A stretch of DNA of 64,000 bases. It comes from Xanthostigma xanthostigma (lineage: Eukaryota; Arthropoda; Insecta; Raphidioptera; Raphidiidae). Both the position numbers and the translations under genes were made by a program. The notes beneath the pieces were generated by a model that was not told where the DNA came from, searched no databases, and saw only the letters and a list, made by a program, of their open reading frames with translations. Shown one piece after another: positions 55,155 through 64,000 of this stretch (position 1 is its first letter; every line of letters starts with the position of its first letter). Location: the NCBI GenBank assembly GCA_963575645.1, contig OY754470.1, positions 45,601,201 to 45,665,200 on the forward strand. The letters are read 5' to 3'.

Positions 55155-58100
55155 ATGAGAGCTATTACTGTTTCTGCATACGTATTAATAAATTTAATTA
55201 TTCTGGGAATGTGTGGATATGTATATTTGATTTGGTCGCAACGAGCTCAGTCCGAACGGGCAGCCATAAAAAGCATTTATGATCAACAAATTTATTATTA
55301 CAACCACAGATCACCTATCTATCCAAATGAAACTGTTTTCCAAATGCCTTCAAATAACAATATACTTCACCGACATAACGCCACTCAGAAAAATGTAACA
55401 GATTCTCAGGAAAGTTACATTTTTAGAGAAAGGAAAAAAGGCGGCAAATTTGATTCGTTACATAATAGAAATTCTCGTCACACACAGAAAAAAAATAACG
55501 AAAGCATAATTATAATAAAAGATAGTAAACCAAGATTTCCCAATCTTCAAACATCAATAATTGAACCTGACAACGCGTCATTTAAATGTAATAATACGGA
55601 TTTAGCCTGCGCTGAAAAAATCGCCGATTTCAAAAATAAATTAATTATGGAATTGCAACGAATATTTATGAAAGAAAGTGACATATTTAAATCAGAAGGC
55701 GATATGTATAACCGATATCATGTTCAATATATGGGTCCTAAAGGAAATTTTATGAAAAAAACCTCGGAAGAACTTCTGTGTGATATGAAAAAGAATGTTG
55801 AAATACGTACAGTCCAAAGAAATAATCCACCATTCGACCAAGTAGATATTGGAAAATATATACCGAAGCGAGATATTTTTGCAAACAAACATTTTAATAC
55901 ATGTGCAATCATTTCTAGTGCAGGATCCTTATACAACTCTAATTTAGGCTCTGAGATCGGTAAGTAAATTAGTAATTTGATAAACAACAGGAATTTACAC
56001 AATTTCGAGCATCTAAAGATTAATAAAAAAATGTTAAATCACGATAAGAATAATATGGGCAATAGGGTGGTTACAAGAAATTTTTGAGCGCATTTTTATT
56101 ATGAAATAATAGACACACCTTGTGTTGGACTTAAAAGGCGTTATAATCATTCGTCATTTTCTGATGCTAAACTAACATATATAGGAAATAACTTTTCTCT
56201 GGATATTCCCGTCGACTGATTCCGCCAATTGTTCTTGATGACACATTTCAATAAGTGTGAGGAAGCAAGGAAGTGGTTTTTTTAAACGGTTTTATTTGTT
56301 TGTATGTAAAACAGTAACTCTAAACAGACGGCGTCTATCAATTGGAAAGTGGGCCATTGATTGCGGTTTAGTTTCTTGATTTATGAAACCTTTTAAGAAT
56401 TCGTCGAATATCAAAAGTGTATTAACATTGAACAGGAAACTAAACAACTATACAAGCAGATGATGAGTCAATAAAAGCGACGAAACGTTGCACATTAGTA
56501 TATTGAAAATCATTGACTTATATTTTAATTTCCAAATACCTGCGATCCTTATAATAATTTGAATTGCTAACATGAACGACTCATGTTGAAATTAGAGTTA
56601 ATGATTTGATGATAGAGTCATCTGTTTTTCAAAACGTATTTATCATTAATTTGGTTTATTCTGTACGTAGTTTCATTCAAGACAGTAGGGGAGAATATTT
56701 TTGAAACGTTACAGCATGATCCAAAGCTTCATAGATAGTTTTTTTAATCCGTAGATCCAATCTGAAAGAAAGAAAAGACAAATCATCGAGACAGTCCAAA
56801 CAACTAATTTAGTTTTTTTTTTTTTATTTCAGATTCGCACGATTTAGTATTACGATTTAATCACGCTCCAACAATAGGTTACGAAAAAGACGTGGGTTCG
56901 AAGACAACAATCCGTATTTTAAACTCACAGGTTGTAACAAAACCAGAATATGAATTTCTGACGTCAAGCCTTTATAAAAACATTACAGTATTAGCATGGG
57001 ACCCAAGCAACTATAATGCAACTCTTGAAGATTGGTTTAAGAATCCTGATTATAATCTCTTCCCATTCTATAAACGGTTTCGAAAAACGCATCCCAAATC
57101 AAAAATGTATATTTTGAATCCTAATTCATTATGGTCAATTTGGAATTTCCTTCAAAAAAATTCTCCAAACAGACTAAGGAAAAATCCACCGTCTTCAGGA
57201 TTTCTTGGTAAGTTGTATATCTAATTATTAGCTCTGTTACACATTTCATTTATTAAACAATTACTGTTCATGACGCAAATAGTAATTATTGCGTTATTAA
57301 TTGTTTGTTTTTATGTTACGGTTCGACTGTAAATACAACTAAAAAATTACAAATTGGTCCTCTGAATTAGTAATAGTTTATTATTGTACGTAGAATGCTG
57401 GTGAGTCAGCGCTGATAAATCATCAAGATCCAGACACAAAGGAAGGGTGTCTGACATTGATATGTAAAACTAGATGTCTGCCGCCCAAGGTCAGTCGATT
57501 GCAGAAGTTCCATGAATGACGTCAGTTGGCGGACAGTTCATATTTTTATCAACCACGCGTCGATTGACAGATTCGCCGGATGACGTCATCCCCCTCCCAC
57601 TAACATTCAACGGACTGGGGTAGCTTCTGTAATTTACTGACCTTGACTGAAACACTCTCTTGAACATTGCGCGGAATGAGAAATCATTAAGAAGGAGGAA
57701 AACGCCTTAAAAAGTGCGCGAGATTCCAAAATATTTTAAATTCAATGATATTATTTCTTTGGAAATATCTACAAAACTTACAATAATCAATGAAATTTTA
57801 CATGAATAGCTATTTTGATTGTTAATTCTTCCGACAAATATCCAATAAATTTAATAATGGTTTAATTTCTCCCATATTACACAGCGAATTATTTGGTAGT
57901 TATGGAAATAATATATTCATGGTTTCCATAGCTACCATATCAACAAAACTCATATAATATGGTGCGTTTTGAATAAAGTAAGAATGCATTTAGAAACAAC
58001 AGTCGATTTATTTATTTCGCAACAATCACCCGAGATTAATATTTCAAATAACCACGGTTACCTGAACACAAAAAGTTGTAATAAGATGATGGCAACAACA

Positions 58101-58362
58101 AAGTCTTTTTTTTCCAGCTTTAACGCTCCTATTGGATCGTTGTTCGTATATCGACATGTTTGAATACATGCCATCTACGAGAATAACCAAAAGATGTCAC
58201 TACTATTCTTCGGAAGAGGATTTGTCGTGTACGTTCGGCGTTTGGCATCCACTGGCTGCGGAAAAACTGATCGCGTATGCCATGAACGTGGCCGACGATT
58301 TTACTGTCTTCCAGAAAGGTTTCATACGAGTACCTGGCTATTCCGTCGTTAACTGTAATTAG
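55155..58362 (+). CDS. SiaT: ST6Gal-type beta-galactoside alpha-2,6-sialyltransferase, three exons
   Basis: Exons 55155-55959, 56833-57207 and 58118-58362 join in phase 1 at both junctions to 474 residues. Residues about 5-26 (TVSAYVLINLIILGMCGYVY) are the single signal-anchor of a type II Golgi enzyme, followed by a long basic, Asn-rich stem with several N-glycosylation sequons. Sialylmotif L begins at C250 (CAIISSAGSLYNSNLGSEID, then DLVLRFNHAP). Motif S spans PPSSGFL to DRCSYIDMFEY with C402, the usual disulfide partner of the L-motif Cys. Motif III is HYY after C420, and motif VS has H437 and E442 (HPLAAEK). The family moves sialic acid from CMP-sialic acid to galactose or GalNAc on N-glycans; the fly enzyme acts in neurons. 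All motifs are intact. A poly(A) signal AATAAA lies at 58399. It is read away from TMEM43. Confidence 0.93.
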
Positions 58363-59177
58363 CTAAATTCTTCAAAATTATCCACTCATTAATTCTGTAA
58401 TAAACAACGCAGTAATATTTTTTTAAGTGAGATTAAGTTTGTGATAGAGATAGATTGGTTGAGAAAGAAAGAGATCAACAACCGAGGCACTATTTAGGAA
58501 CTGCATAACGCGTTTGGTAAGCACTCAGTTACGTTTGGGTAGGGCAAAGTAGACAAGAAGTAGAGTAGATGAATCAAAGCAGCGCCGTATCTGGAATTCT
58601 TGACTCCCTGGCAAAGAAAGAACTGTCGACCTTGACAGAACTGGAATTAGGACTATTAAAATGCTTAATGCTTTTTGCAATAATGTGTTATCATCCGACG
58701 GTTCTTTGCTTCAGACGTCCCTGGCGTGGGATCTCCATCAGCATCTAGATAGACGCTGGGCCAGAGATGGGTTTTGTGACAGTAAACAAAAATCGAATGG
58801 GTTCAAGCTCTGGTTGTACTGAGGTTTTTTTAGTAGTCATAACCTACTGAACGTCCCCTGGCGGTGTAAAAAGTGTCCATCCGAAAGGATAGAGATAGAC
58901 ACAACCATACTCTATTCTGCTTACTCATGGACTTACCCTGCCCCGACGGTGTAAAAAGTGGAATGTGTGGTTATTCTCTATCTCTCTCAGACTAGTAGAA
59001 ACAAATTAGGCCACACGCACACTGTATCCTCTAACCGAAAAATAAATGGAGAAGGCATAATACGTCAATGTCCGTAGCTCTTGGTACGAATTTATTCAGA
59101 TTTGAAATAGAAGAATTAAGAAAACCAGTTTGCCTTCTTCCAACAGGCTTATTTACTAAAATCAGCTGCGTTATACA
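58363..59177. other. sialyltransferase 3' flank, no gene
   Basis: AATAAA at 58399-58404 would end the sialyltransferase mRNA soon after the stop. Two copies of 'CGGTGTAAAAAGTG' with similar surroundings occur at about 58862 and 58950. No coding region supported. Confidence 0.45.
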
Positions 59178-59320
59178 TACAGGGTGTAGAATAAACACGG
59201 AACGCTATTCATTTTAAAATATCGAATCTCACAATTTGAACTACAACTGCTTTTGGTTCAAGTTTGTAGGTCATGAATCTCTGAAAAAGTTTTCTTTTAA
59301 TTTTATAACGGTTTGTACTG
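59178..59320. mobile_element. solo Tc1/mariner-type terminus
   Basis: 'TACAGGGTGTAGAATAAACA' has the TA-CAGGGTG form of the other mariner-type ends here, but no partner end was found downstream. Confidence 0.35.
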
Positions 59321-59884
59321 AAACAATTAAAGCAAGCGAGTGTTTTTCCTTAAGAACGAAAAGCGCCACAAACAGATTAATCTTTTGTTTCTGAAATTCA
59401 CTGAAAAAGACGTTTAGGTGCAAAATTAGAATCGGCAAAGGTTAAAGACAATGTGGATTTAAAGTAATAAGCTGTTTGTCGAAAATTACTAGTTTCTGAG
59501 AGGTAAATTAATATAAAAGCAACACCTGTAATAGGTACAAATTAATAGAGTGCTGTCTCTCCCTGGGTAGCCATTAATGGCGGGCGATGAATGATGATAC
59601 GAGACATTCAATTGTTTGTGCGCCGCGTTATTTCAACAGCACGTGATTGCTACAGTTAAAAACGCGTGCGTGAACTGGACCTTAATATTTCAGTTGTAGG
59701 TCAAATCGAGTTTTCTAGAATCTGAATTGAAATCTCAAAGTTTGGTATTGTAAAGAAGTATAATATATACTCTTGTCTATGCTGTATTTATATACTAATT
59801 GACTGATAATCGTTTCTCAAAAGCACATTGTGGATTAATAATTTTATTAATTGCACGTAGATAATATAATGAAGCGATTACTTG

Positions 59885-60020
59885 TTTCAAGCGTTTTATA
59901 GCGCTGGGTTTTGTGATGGCTTTTATGTGTTCACTTCACACGATGCGTGTATTGATCTGGCTTTGTAGATGGGTTTGGTGCGCGCGCAGTGACCGTTCGA
60001 ATCTTAACAAAAGTGAACGT
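59885..60020. mobile_element. TTAA-type (piggyBac-like) MITE fragment
   Basis: Interior blocks of the family are present ('TTTTATAGCGCTGGGTTTTG', 'GTGTTCACTTCACACGATGC', 'GGTGCGCGCGCAGTGACCGT') without either terminus. Confidence 0.55.
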
Positions 60021-61205
60021 TTATTGTCTTGGAATAGATATAATTATGTATTGTGAATTGTGATTACAGAAGTGTGATAATATTTTATTTATTTATTGAA
60101 AATAGAAAAATAACGTGAGACGACCGCATTCTGATTTGGTTGTTATAGTTCACTTCGAAGAGTTTTAGAACCGTTCTAGAACGTTGACCAAAAATACTCC
60201 TATTTTGTTGATGGTTTAATTTGTAAGGCAGGCAAAAATATAAATAATAATGAATGATAAGGTTCAACTATATTTTAGTAAACTTAGCTTATACAAAAAA
60301 TTCTCTTCTATTTTTTAGAGGGTAGACATTATAAAATTACCGAAACATTAAACCAATATTTGTAAGCTAATAAAAATATTTATATATTATATCGTTGATA
60401 TTTGGAGTTGTCATGTTAGTGAATACGAATTATAATTATGATTGATATTAAACAAAATTACTAATAAGTGTAAAAAATTGTTTTCTTGTAATGAAGAATG
60501 GTTTCCAGATATTATTCAATTATAACGAAATTTTCATAATAAAAGTTCTAGTTAGAAGTCTCGAAAATAAAGAGACTAAAATAGTTCATTTTTCAACCAG
60601 AATTTTGGATGTAATTTTAATCTCTTCGTTTATAATACGCGCCACGAATCTAAAAGGCTCGGAAGTTAGATGCGAATGCGGGCTTGCGCTTGTACAGTCT
60701 GTTGAAAAACTCAGCAAAACTAAAATAGCAATAACAACTTGACAATAGCGTACTCGACTGTACTTTAAAGCAGGAAAGCGACAAGTGACAAAGGCAACGA
60801 GCGATCACGGCCAATCACCGACGAGCGCTCGTTCCGTGCAGGTATCTGGGAGGTGGTAGGAGTATCAACGGCTCTAAAATGTGCCTTTACGACGCTGTTT
60901 GTGACTAATTTACGAACCTTTGGTAAGAGTACGATAACTTGCTATGCAAAATATCCACTGGAAATTCACAATTATTGTTTTATATAACATATAACAGCGT
61001 TATTGGTAGTTTTAAGTGCGGAAAATTAATTTTTATAAATTAATTTAAAAAAATTAAATATGGTATAGTAAATATATTATTTACTATAGCGATCGCTATC
61101 TTGTCTTATATAGCGATAAGAAAAGAGAAAGTTATATATACCTGTACCTATGATAAACAAAGATAGAAATATCAATTGGTTGGAATGAAATACAATTGAA
61201 CGTTC
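60021..61205. other. intergenic, no gene supported
   Basis: An 83-codon open frame at 60491-60742 has no recognisable domain or splice context. Otherwise AT-rich sequence. Confidence 0.4.
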
Positions 61206-61206
61206 A

Positions 61207-61541
61207 GAGCAGAGTCGTATTTGGAAATTTTAATTTATAAAACGAATTTTAAATTTAAAACTCACATTTTCATGAAGATTGAAAACCACCGCTTTTTTTG
61301 ATAAAGGGGTATGCGAATTGTCTCGCAGTGAAACGGGAAGGGGCAAATGTGGAGTTTTTAAAAAAACAATTCCGGGGTGAACGATAAACGGGTATGCGAA
61401 TTGTAATTCTGGGGTGAACGATAAAGGGGTATGCGAATTGTCTCGCAGTGAAACGGGAAGGGGCAAATGTTGAGTTTTTAAAAAAACAATTCCGGGGTGA
61501 ACGATAAACGGGTATGCGAATCTAAATACGACCCTGCTTCC
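61207..61541. repeat. 120-base tandem duplication inside short inverted ends
   Basis: The unit starting ATAAAGGGGTATGCGAATTG at 61301 repeats at exactly +120 (61421) with only a few changes, and includes 'GCAGTGAAACGGGAAGGGGC'. Within each unit the sub-motif 'GGTGAACGATAAACGGGTAT' is repeated once more. The array is bracketed by inverted AGCAGAGTCGTATTTGG (61207) and ATCTAAATACGACCCTGCT (61520-61541), suggesting a mobile element with tandem interior. Confidence 0.65.
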
Positions 61542-62779
61542 ATAACACAATCGAAAGCTGCATTCAAAGTGAGATAGTTATACAATAATTCTACACCAGT
61601 TGCTATGACGTGTATTTGTGATTTTTGATTGGTTAGATTCAAAAAATGACAGTGAAAGACGAAAAGTAGTTCCATTTTTTTCACGTATTTTTGAGGAAAT
61701 TTGTGAATAATCCGCAAAGTTTTTTTTTTGAACGTCAAAATTTAGCGTTTTCTATGATTTAAAAAAAAAATTTCAAAATTTGGGTGCATAGTGTTATCGT
61801 ACTGGACCCCGAACCTTTAAGTTCCATGGCGCGTACTATACACAATTTGTTTTTTTGGGGTGGGGAGGGGCGATAAAAAAATGAGGAGGGTGCACTTCAC
61901 CTGAGTATAGCCGCCATAATTATGTAATGGATAATTATTATGGCATCATAAGAAAAAAATTTGTATATTTACTTATTTTGAAAATACGTATTTTTGTACA
62001 AATCAGTGTCAACCAAAATTTATGTAGAGCGTAAATCGAAGAATTATGTCAAGTCAATTTACTCCATAAAATTATTGCAAACAAATATTAAAAAATAATT
62101 GTATACTTATAAATTATTTATCTCGTCCAAAAAAAAATGTATGTATCAGAGTCCAGTGATATAATATTGTATTTTTGTTAAAAAGACAAAGTAACTCAAA
62201 AATAAAAAAATCAAATACTCGTTAAGACTTAATCTCAAACTTTTTAAAACCATATTTATAGGCTTTCAGTACTCAATAACCAAATGTCTGATTAGTTTGT
62301 TTTTTGTTTGTAATCTCAATTATTTACATTTTTGATTAACGTCTGTATAGAACTCTTCAAATAAATAAAAAAAAATTATTTTAGTTTACTGTTTTTTTAG
62401 AGTTGTAACAAATATTTGGCTATTCGGCAACACTAATTATAATACATAAATAAATAGCTATAGTTTGCTACTACATTATGAAACTCCCATTGTTGACGTT
62501 ATAATGCAATATCCTTAAGAACCCGTAAAACTCCCACGTTTTATCTTCCTTTCCCAAAAACGTCCCAAATGGCTAACTTCTTTAATATGTGGAGTTCTGC
62601 CAATGAATTAAATATTGACATTTTTTGTGCTAGATTAAAACAAATAATGAATCATTAACTGTGGTTGTTGTCTTTCAATTGGGATTATTATTTTGCTTTT
62701 GTTTATTTTGTACACTGCTCGGAACTTTCTGTTCCGTTGTGTTTATTGTTTTTAATTAAATAAATAAATATTTAAAAAA
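61542..62779. other. intergenic, nothing firm
   Basis: A G-rich run 'GGGGTGGGGAGGGGCGATAA' at 61857-61876. Scrap of the 14.1-kb repeat family near 62333. No gene. Confidence 0.4.
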
Positions 62780-62997
62780 ATTGGTTGTCTGTAAAGTCGG
62801 TTTACGGACGATAGTTTTACGTGATAACGTCATAAAGAAACATTGAAATGCGTACAAGCCGACGCTTGGGCCGATCGTGCCTCTCTATCGCTTATACCGC
62901 GCTCTCGCTTGCACGCTCAGGCTCAGGCGGAACGTGACACTTTTTCGTGCGTGCAGCCGGTGTTTCATCAATTTATAAGACGTTATCACGTCAAAAA
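62780..62997 (+). mobile_element. M1-family MITE (short form)
   Basis: Starts TTGGTTGTCTGTAAAGTCGG and ends ACGTTATCACGTCAAAA. Same interior as 53675-53930 in the opposite orientation, including 'CGCTTGGGCCGATCGTGCCT', with a deletion of the 'CTCTGACGTCACGCGAG' part. Non-coding despite an open frame. Confidence 0.75.
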
Positions 62998-63051
62998 AAA
63001 ATTATTCAAACAATGTATCTATATCGAACATAGCAACTAAAAATTAGTTAG

Positions 63052-63181
63052 GATCAATTTTAACCTCTACAAATCGAATATTTCCTTACAAAATCCGCCT
63101 AAGTCGAAATCCTTCATAACTCTATAATTGGAATTTTTTTGGCGTCTCCCTTGAAGTTCGACCTAGAGAGGTTCTACTGTA
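63052..63181. mobile_element. pogo-like solo terminus
   Basis: Right end 'CCTAGAGAGGTTCTACTG' next to TA has the form of the pogo-type end at 34108-34122, with 'TTGGAATTTTTTTGGCGTCT' inside. A weak left counterpart 'TTTTAACCTCTACAAATCGA' begins near 63058. A short deletion derivative is possible. Confidence 0.4.
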
Positions 63182-63510
63182 TTTTTTAATTTGGCGCAAC
63201 ATACAGTGAAGTAAAAATGCATTGTTTTAACATGCTTGAGTGCCCTAGTCGAATTTTCGATATTCGATTTGATGCCGAATATATTTTACTCGTTGCAACT
63301 CTTTTTTATTACTCTTAAGACCCAAGTATTTGATAAAATATGTAAATTGTATAGATTCAGTGTAAAATAAAAAAAACCATAGCTGTATACTTCTAAATAA
63401 ATATTATAGAATTGCATTTATTATTTTTGTGAAATGTCTACCTCAGTCCTTTCAATTTTTTTTTAGGCAGCTAACAGCCAGGATCATCATATTTTCATTT
63501 TATTACTATA

Positions 63511-64000
63511 CAGGATGATTTTTAAGTTGATTTTTCTTTTTAATAGCGTGTAGAAATCAAATAGACGAACAAATATTTTAAGTTTTTTTTTTATCAAAAC
63601 TCAAAAACAGAAGAGAAAGAGCCGTTCAAAGTTTAATTACATTTTATTTAATTAATTCAAAAGCCCAATTACCACACGCGAAGAAATGAAAGCAAGAATC
63701 GGAAATGCATCCCAAATAATTCGCGGAAGGCCCTTATCGCTACTACAAGCATGTACTTCTGTACGACGCACGCATTTTTATGTGCAACAAAACGGGGATA
63801 ACTTCGAACAATTTCTGTGAATACTTGATAATGACAACATAGTGAAATAACATAACGCCAGGATCGACCTCAAAATTTGATAAAATTTAATAAAACCTTG
63901 AAAGTTCGTTCCTCTTTCGTTTTTGAGTTTTGATAAAAAAATTACTCGAAATATTTTATTTCTATACGCTGTTAAAAAAAAATCAACTTAAAAATCACTG
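63511..64000 (+). mobile_element. mariner-type element retaining transposase C-terminus
   Basis: Left end CAGGATGATTTTTAAGTTGA after TA (63509-63510); right end TCAACTTAAAAATCACTG finishes exactly at the window edge, so the second TA is not visible. An in-frame stretch at about 63677-63820 reads REEMKARIGNASQIIRGRPL, then VRRTHFYVQQNGDNFEQFL and a stop. This is the characteristic end of IS630/Tc1/mariner-type transposases. The helix-turn-helix and DDE/D parts are missing, so this is a deletion derivative. Confidence 0.75.

Noticed and set aside
60491..60742. 83-codon ORF on the plus strand
   Set aside because: No domain, no signal peptide and AT-driven composition; not distinguishable from chance.
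61230..61550. 106-codon minus-strand ORF with repeated FAYPFIVHPGIVFLKT
   Set aside because: The repeat in the peptide is just the 120-base DNA repeat (a multiple of three), and the frame has no family match.
1..64000. CRISPR arrays, operons, bacterial insertion sequences, prophage
   Set aside because: Spliced genes and animal transposons show that this is eukaryotic nuclear DNA; no spaced short repeats were seen.

Overview
The window is AT-rich eukaryotic nuclear DNA. The genes have GT-AG introns, and the families present (DUF1091 secreted protein, an insect-type ST6Gal sialyltransferase, RTE-like, Penelope-like, Tc1/mariner, hAT, piggyBac-like and Harbinger-like elements) point to an insect. 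I cannot name the order with confidence. All gene models below were assembled by hand from splice sites and reading-frame continuity.

Layout. 1-30.5 kb: no host gene that I can support. It is a patchwork of non-autonomous DNA transposons (MITEs), foldback elements, RTE-like 3' ends, a LINE relic, a Penelope relic and long palindromes. 30.5-35.4 kb (+): a four-exon gene for a 182-residue secreted DUF1091 (MD-2-like) protein whose introns are loaded with transposons. 35.4-38.9 kb: MITEs, a foldback and one doubtful orphan exon. 38.9-45.7 kb: a large inverted repeat (arms about 0.95 kb, spacer about 5 kb) holding a 1-kb palindrome and a mariner foldback. 45.9-47.5 kb: a degenerate tandem array. 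48.9-58.4 kb: a compact gene island with AAR2 (-), TMEM43 (-) and an ST6Gal-type sialyltransferase (+). The last two are divergent, with 586 bases between their start codons. 58.4-64 kb: intergenic DNA with further MITEs, ending in an element that still encodes the C-terminus of a mariner-type transposase.

Gene functions. AAR2 is a U5 snRNP assembly factor acting in splicing. TMEM43 is a multi-pass ER/inner nuclear membrane protein. The sialyltransferase is a Golgi type II membrane enzyme of glycan capping. The DUF1091 protein is predicted to be secreted. They share no obvious pathway; ordinary genomic neighbourhood is the simplest reading.

The most striking signal is structural. The window holds several long, near-perfect palindromes (14.8-15.8, 26.3-26.9 and 39.8-40.8 kb) and nested inverted repeats, which would fold into long hairpins if transcribed. 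A five-copy MITE family of unassigned superfamily has one copy only 27 bases from a TMEM43 splice acceptor.
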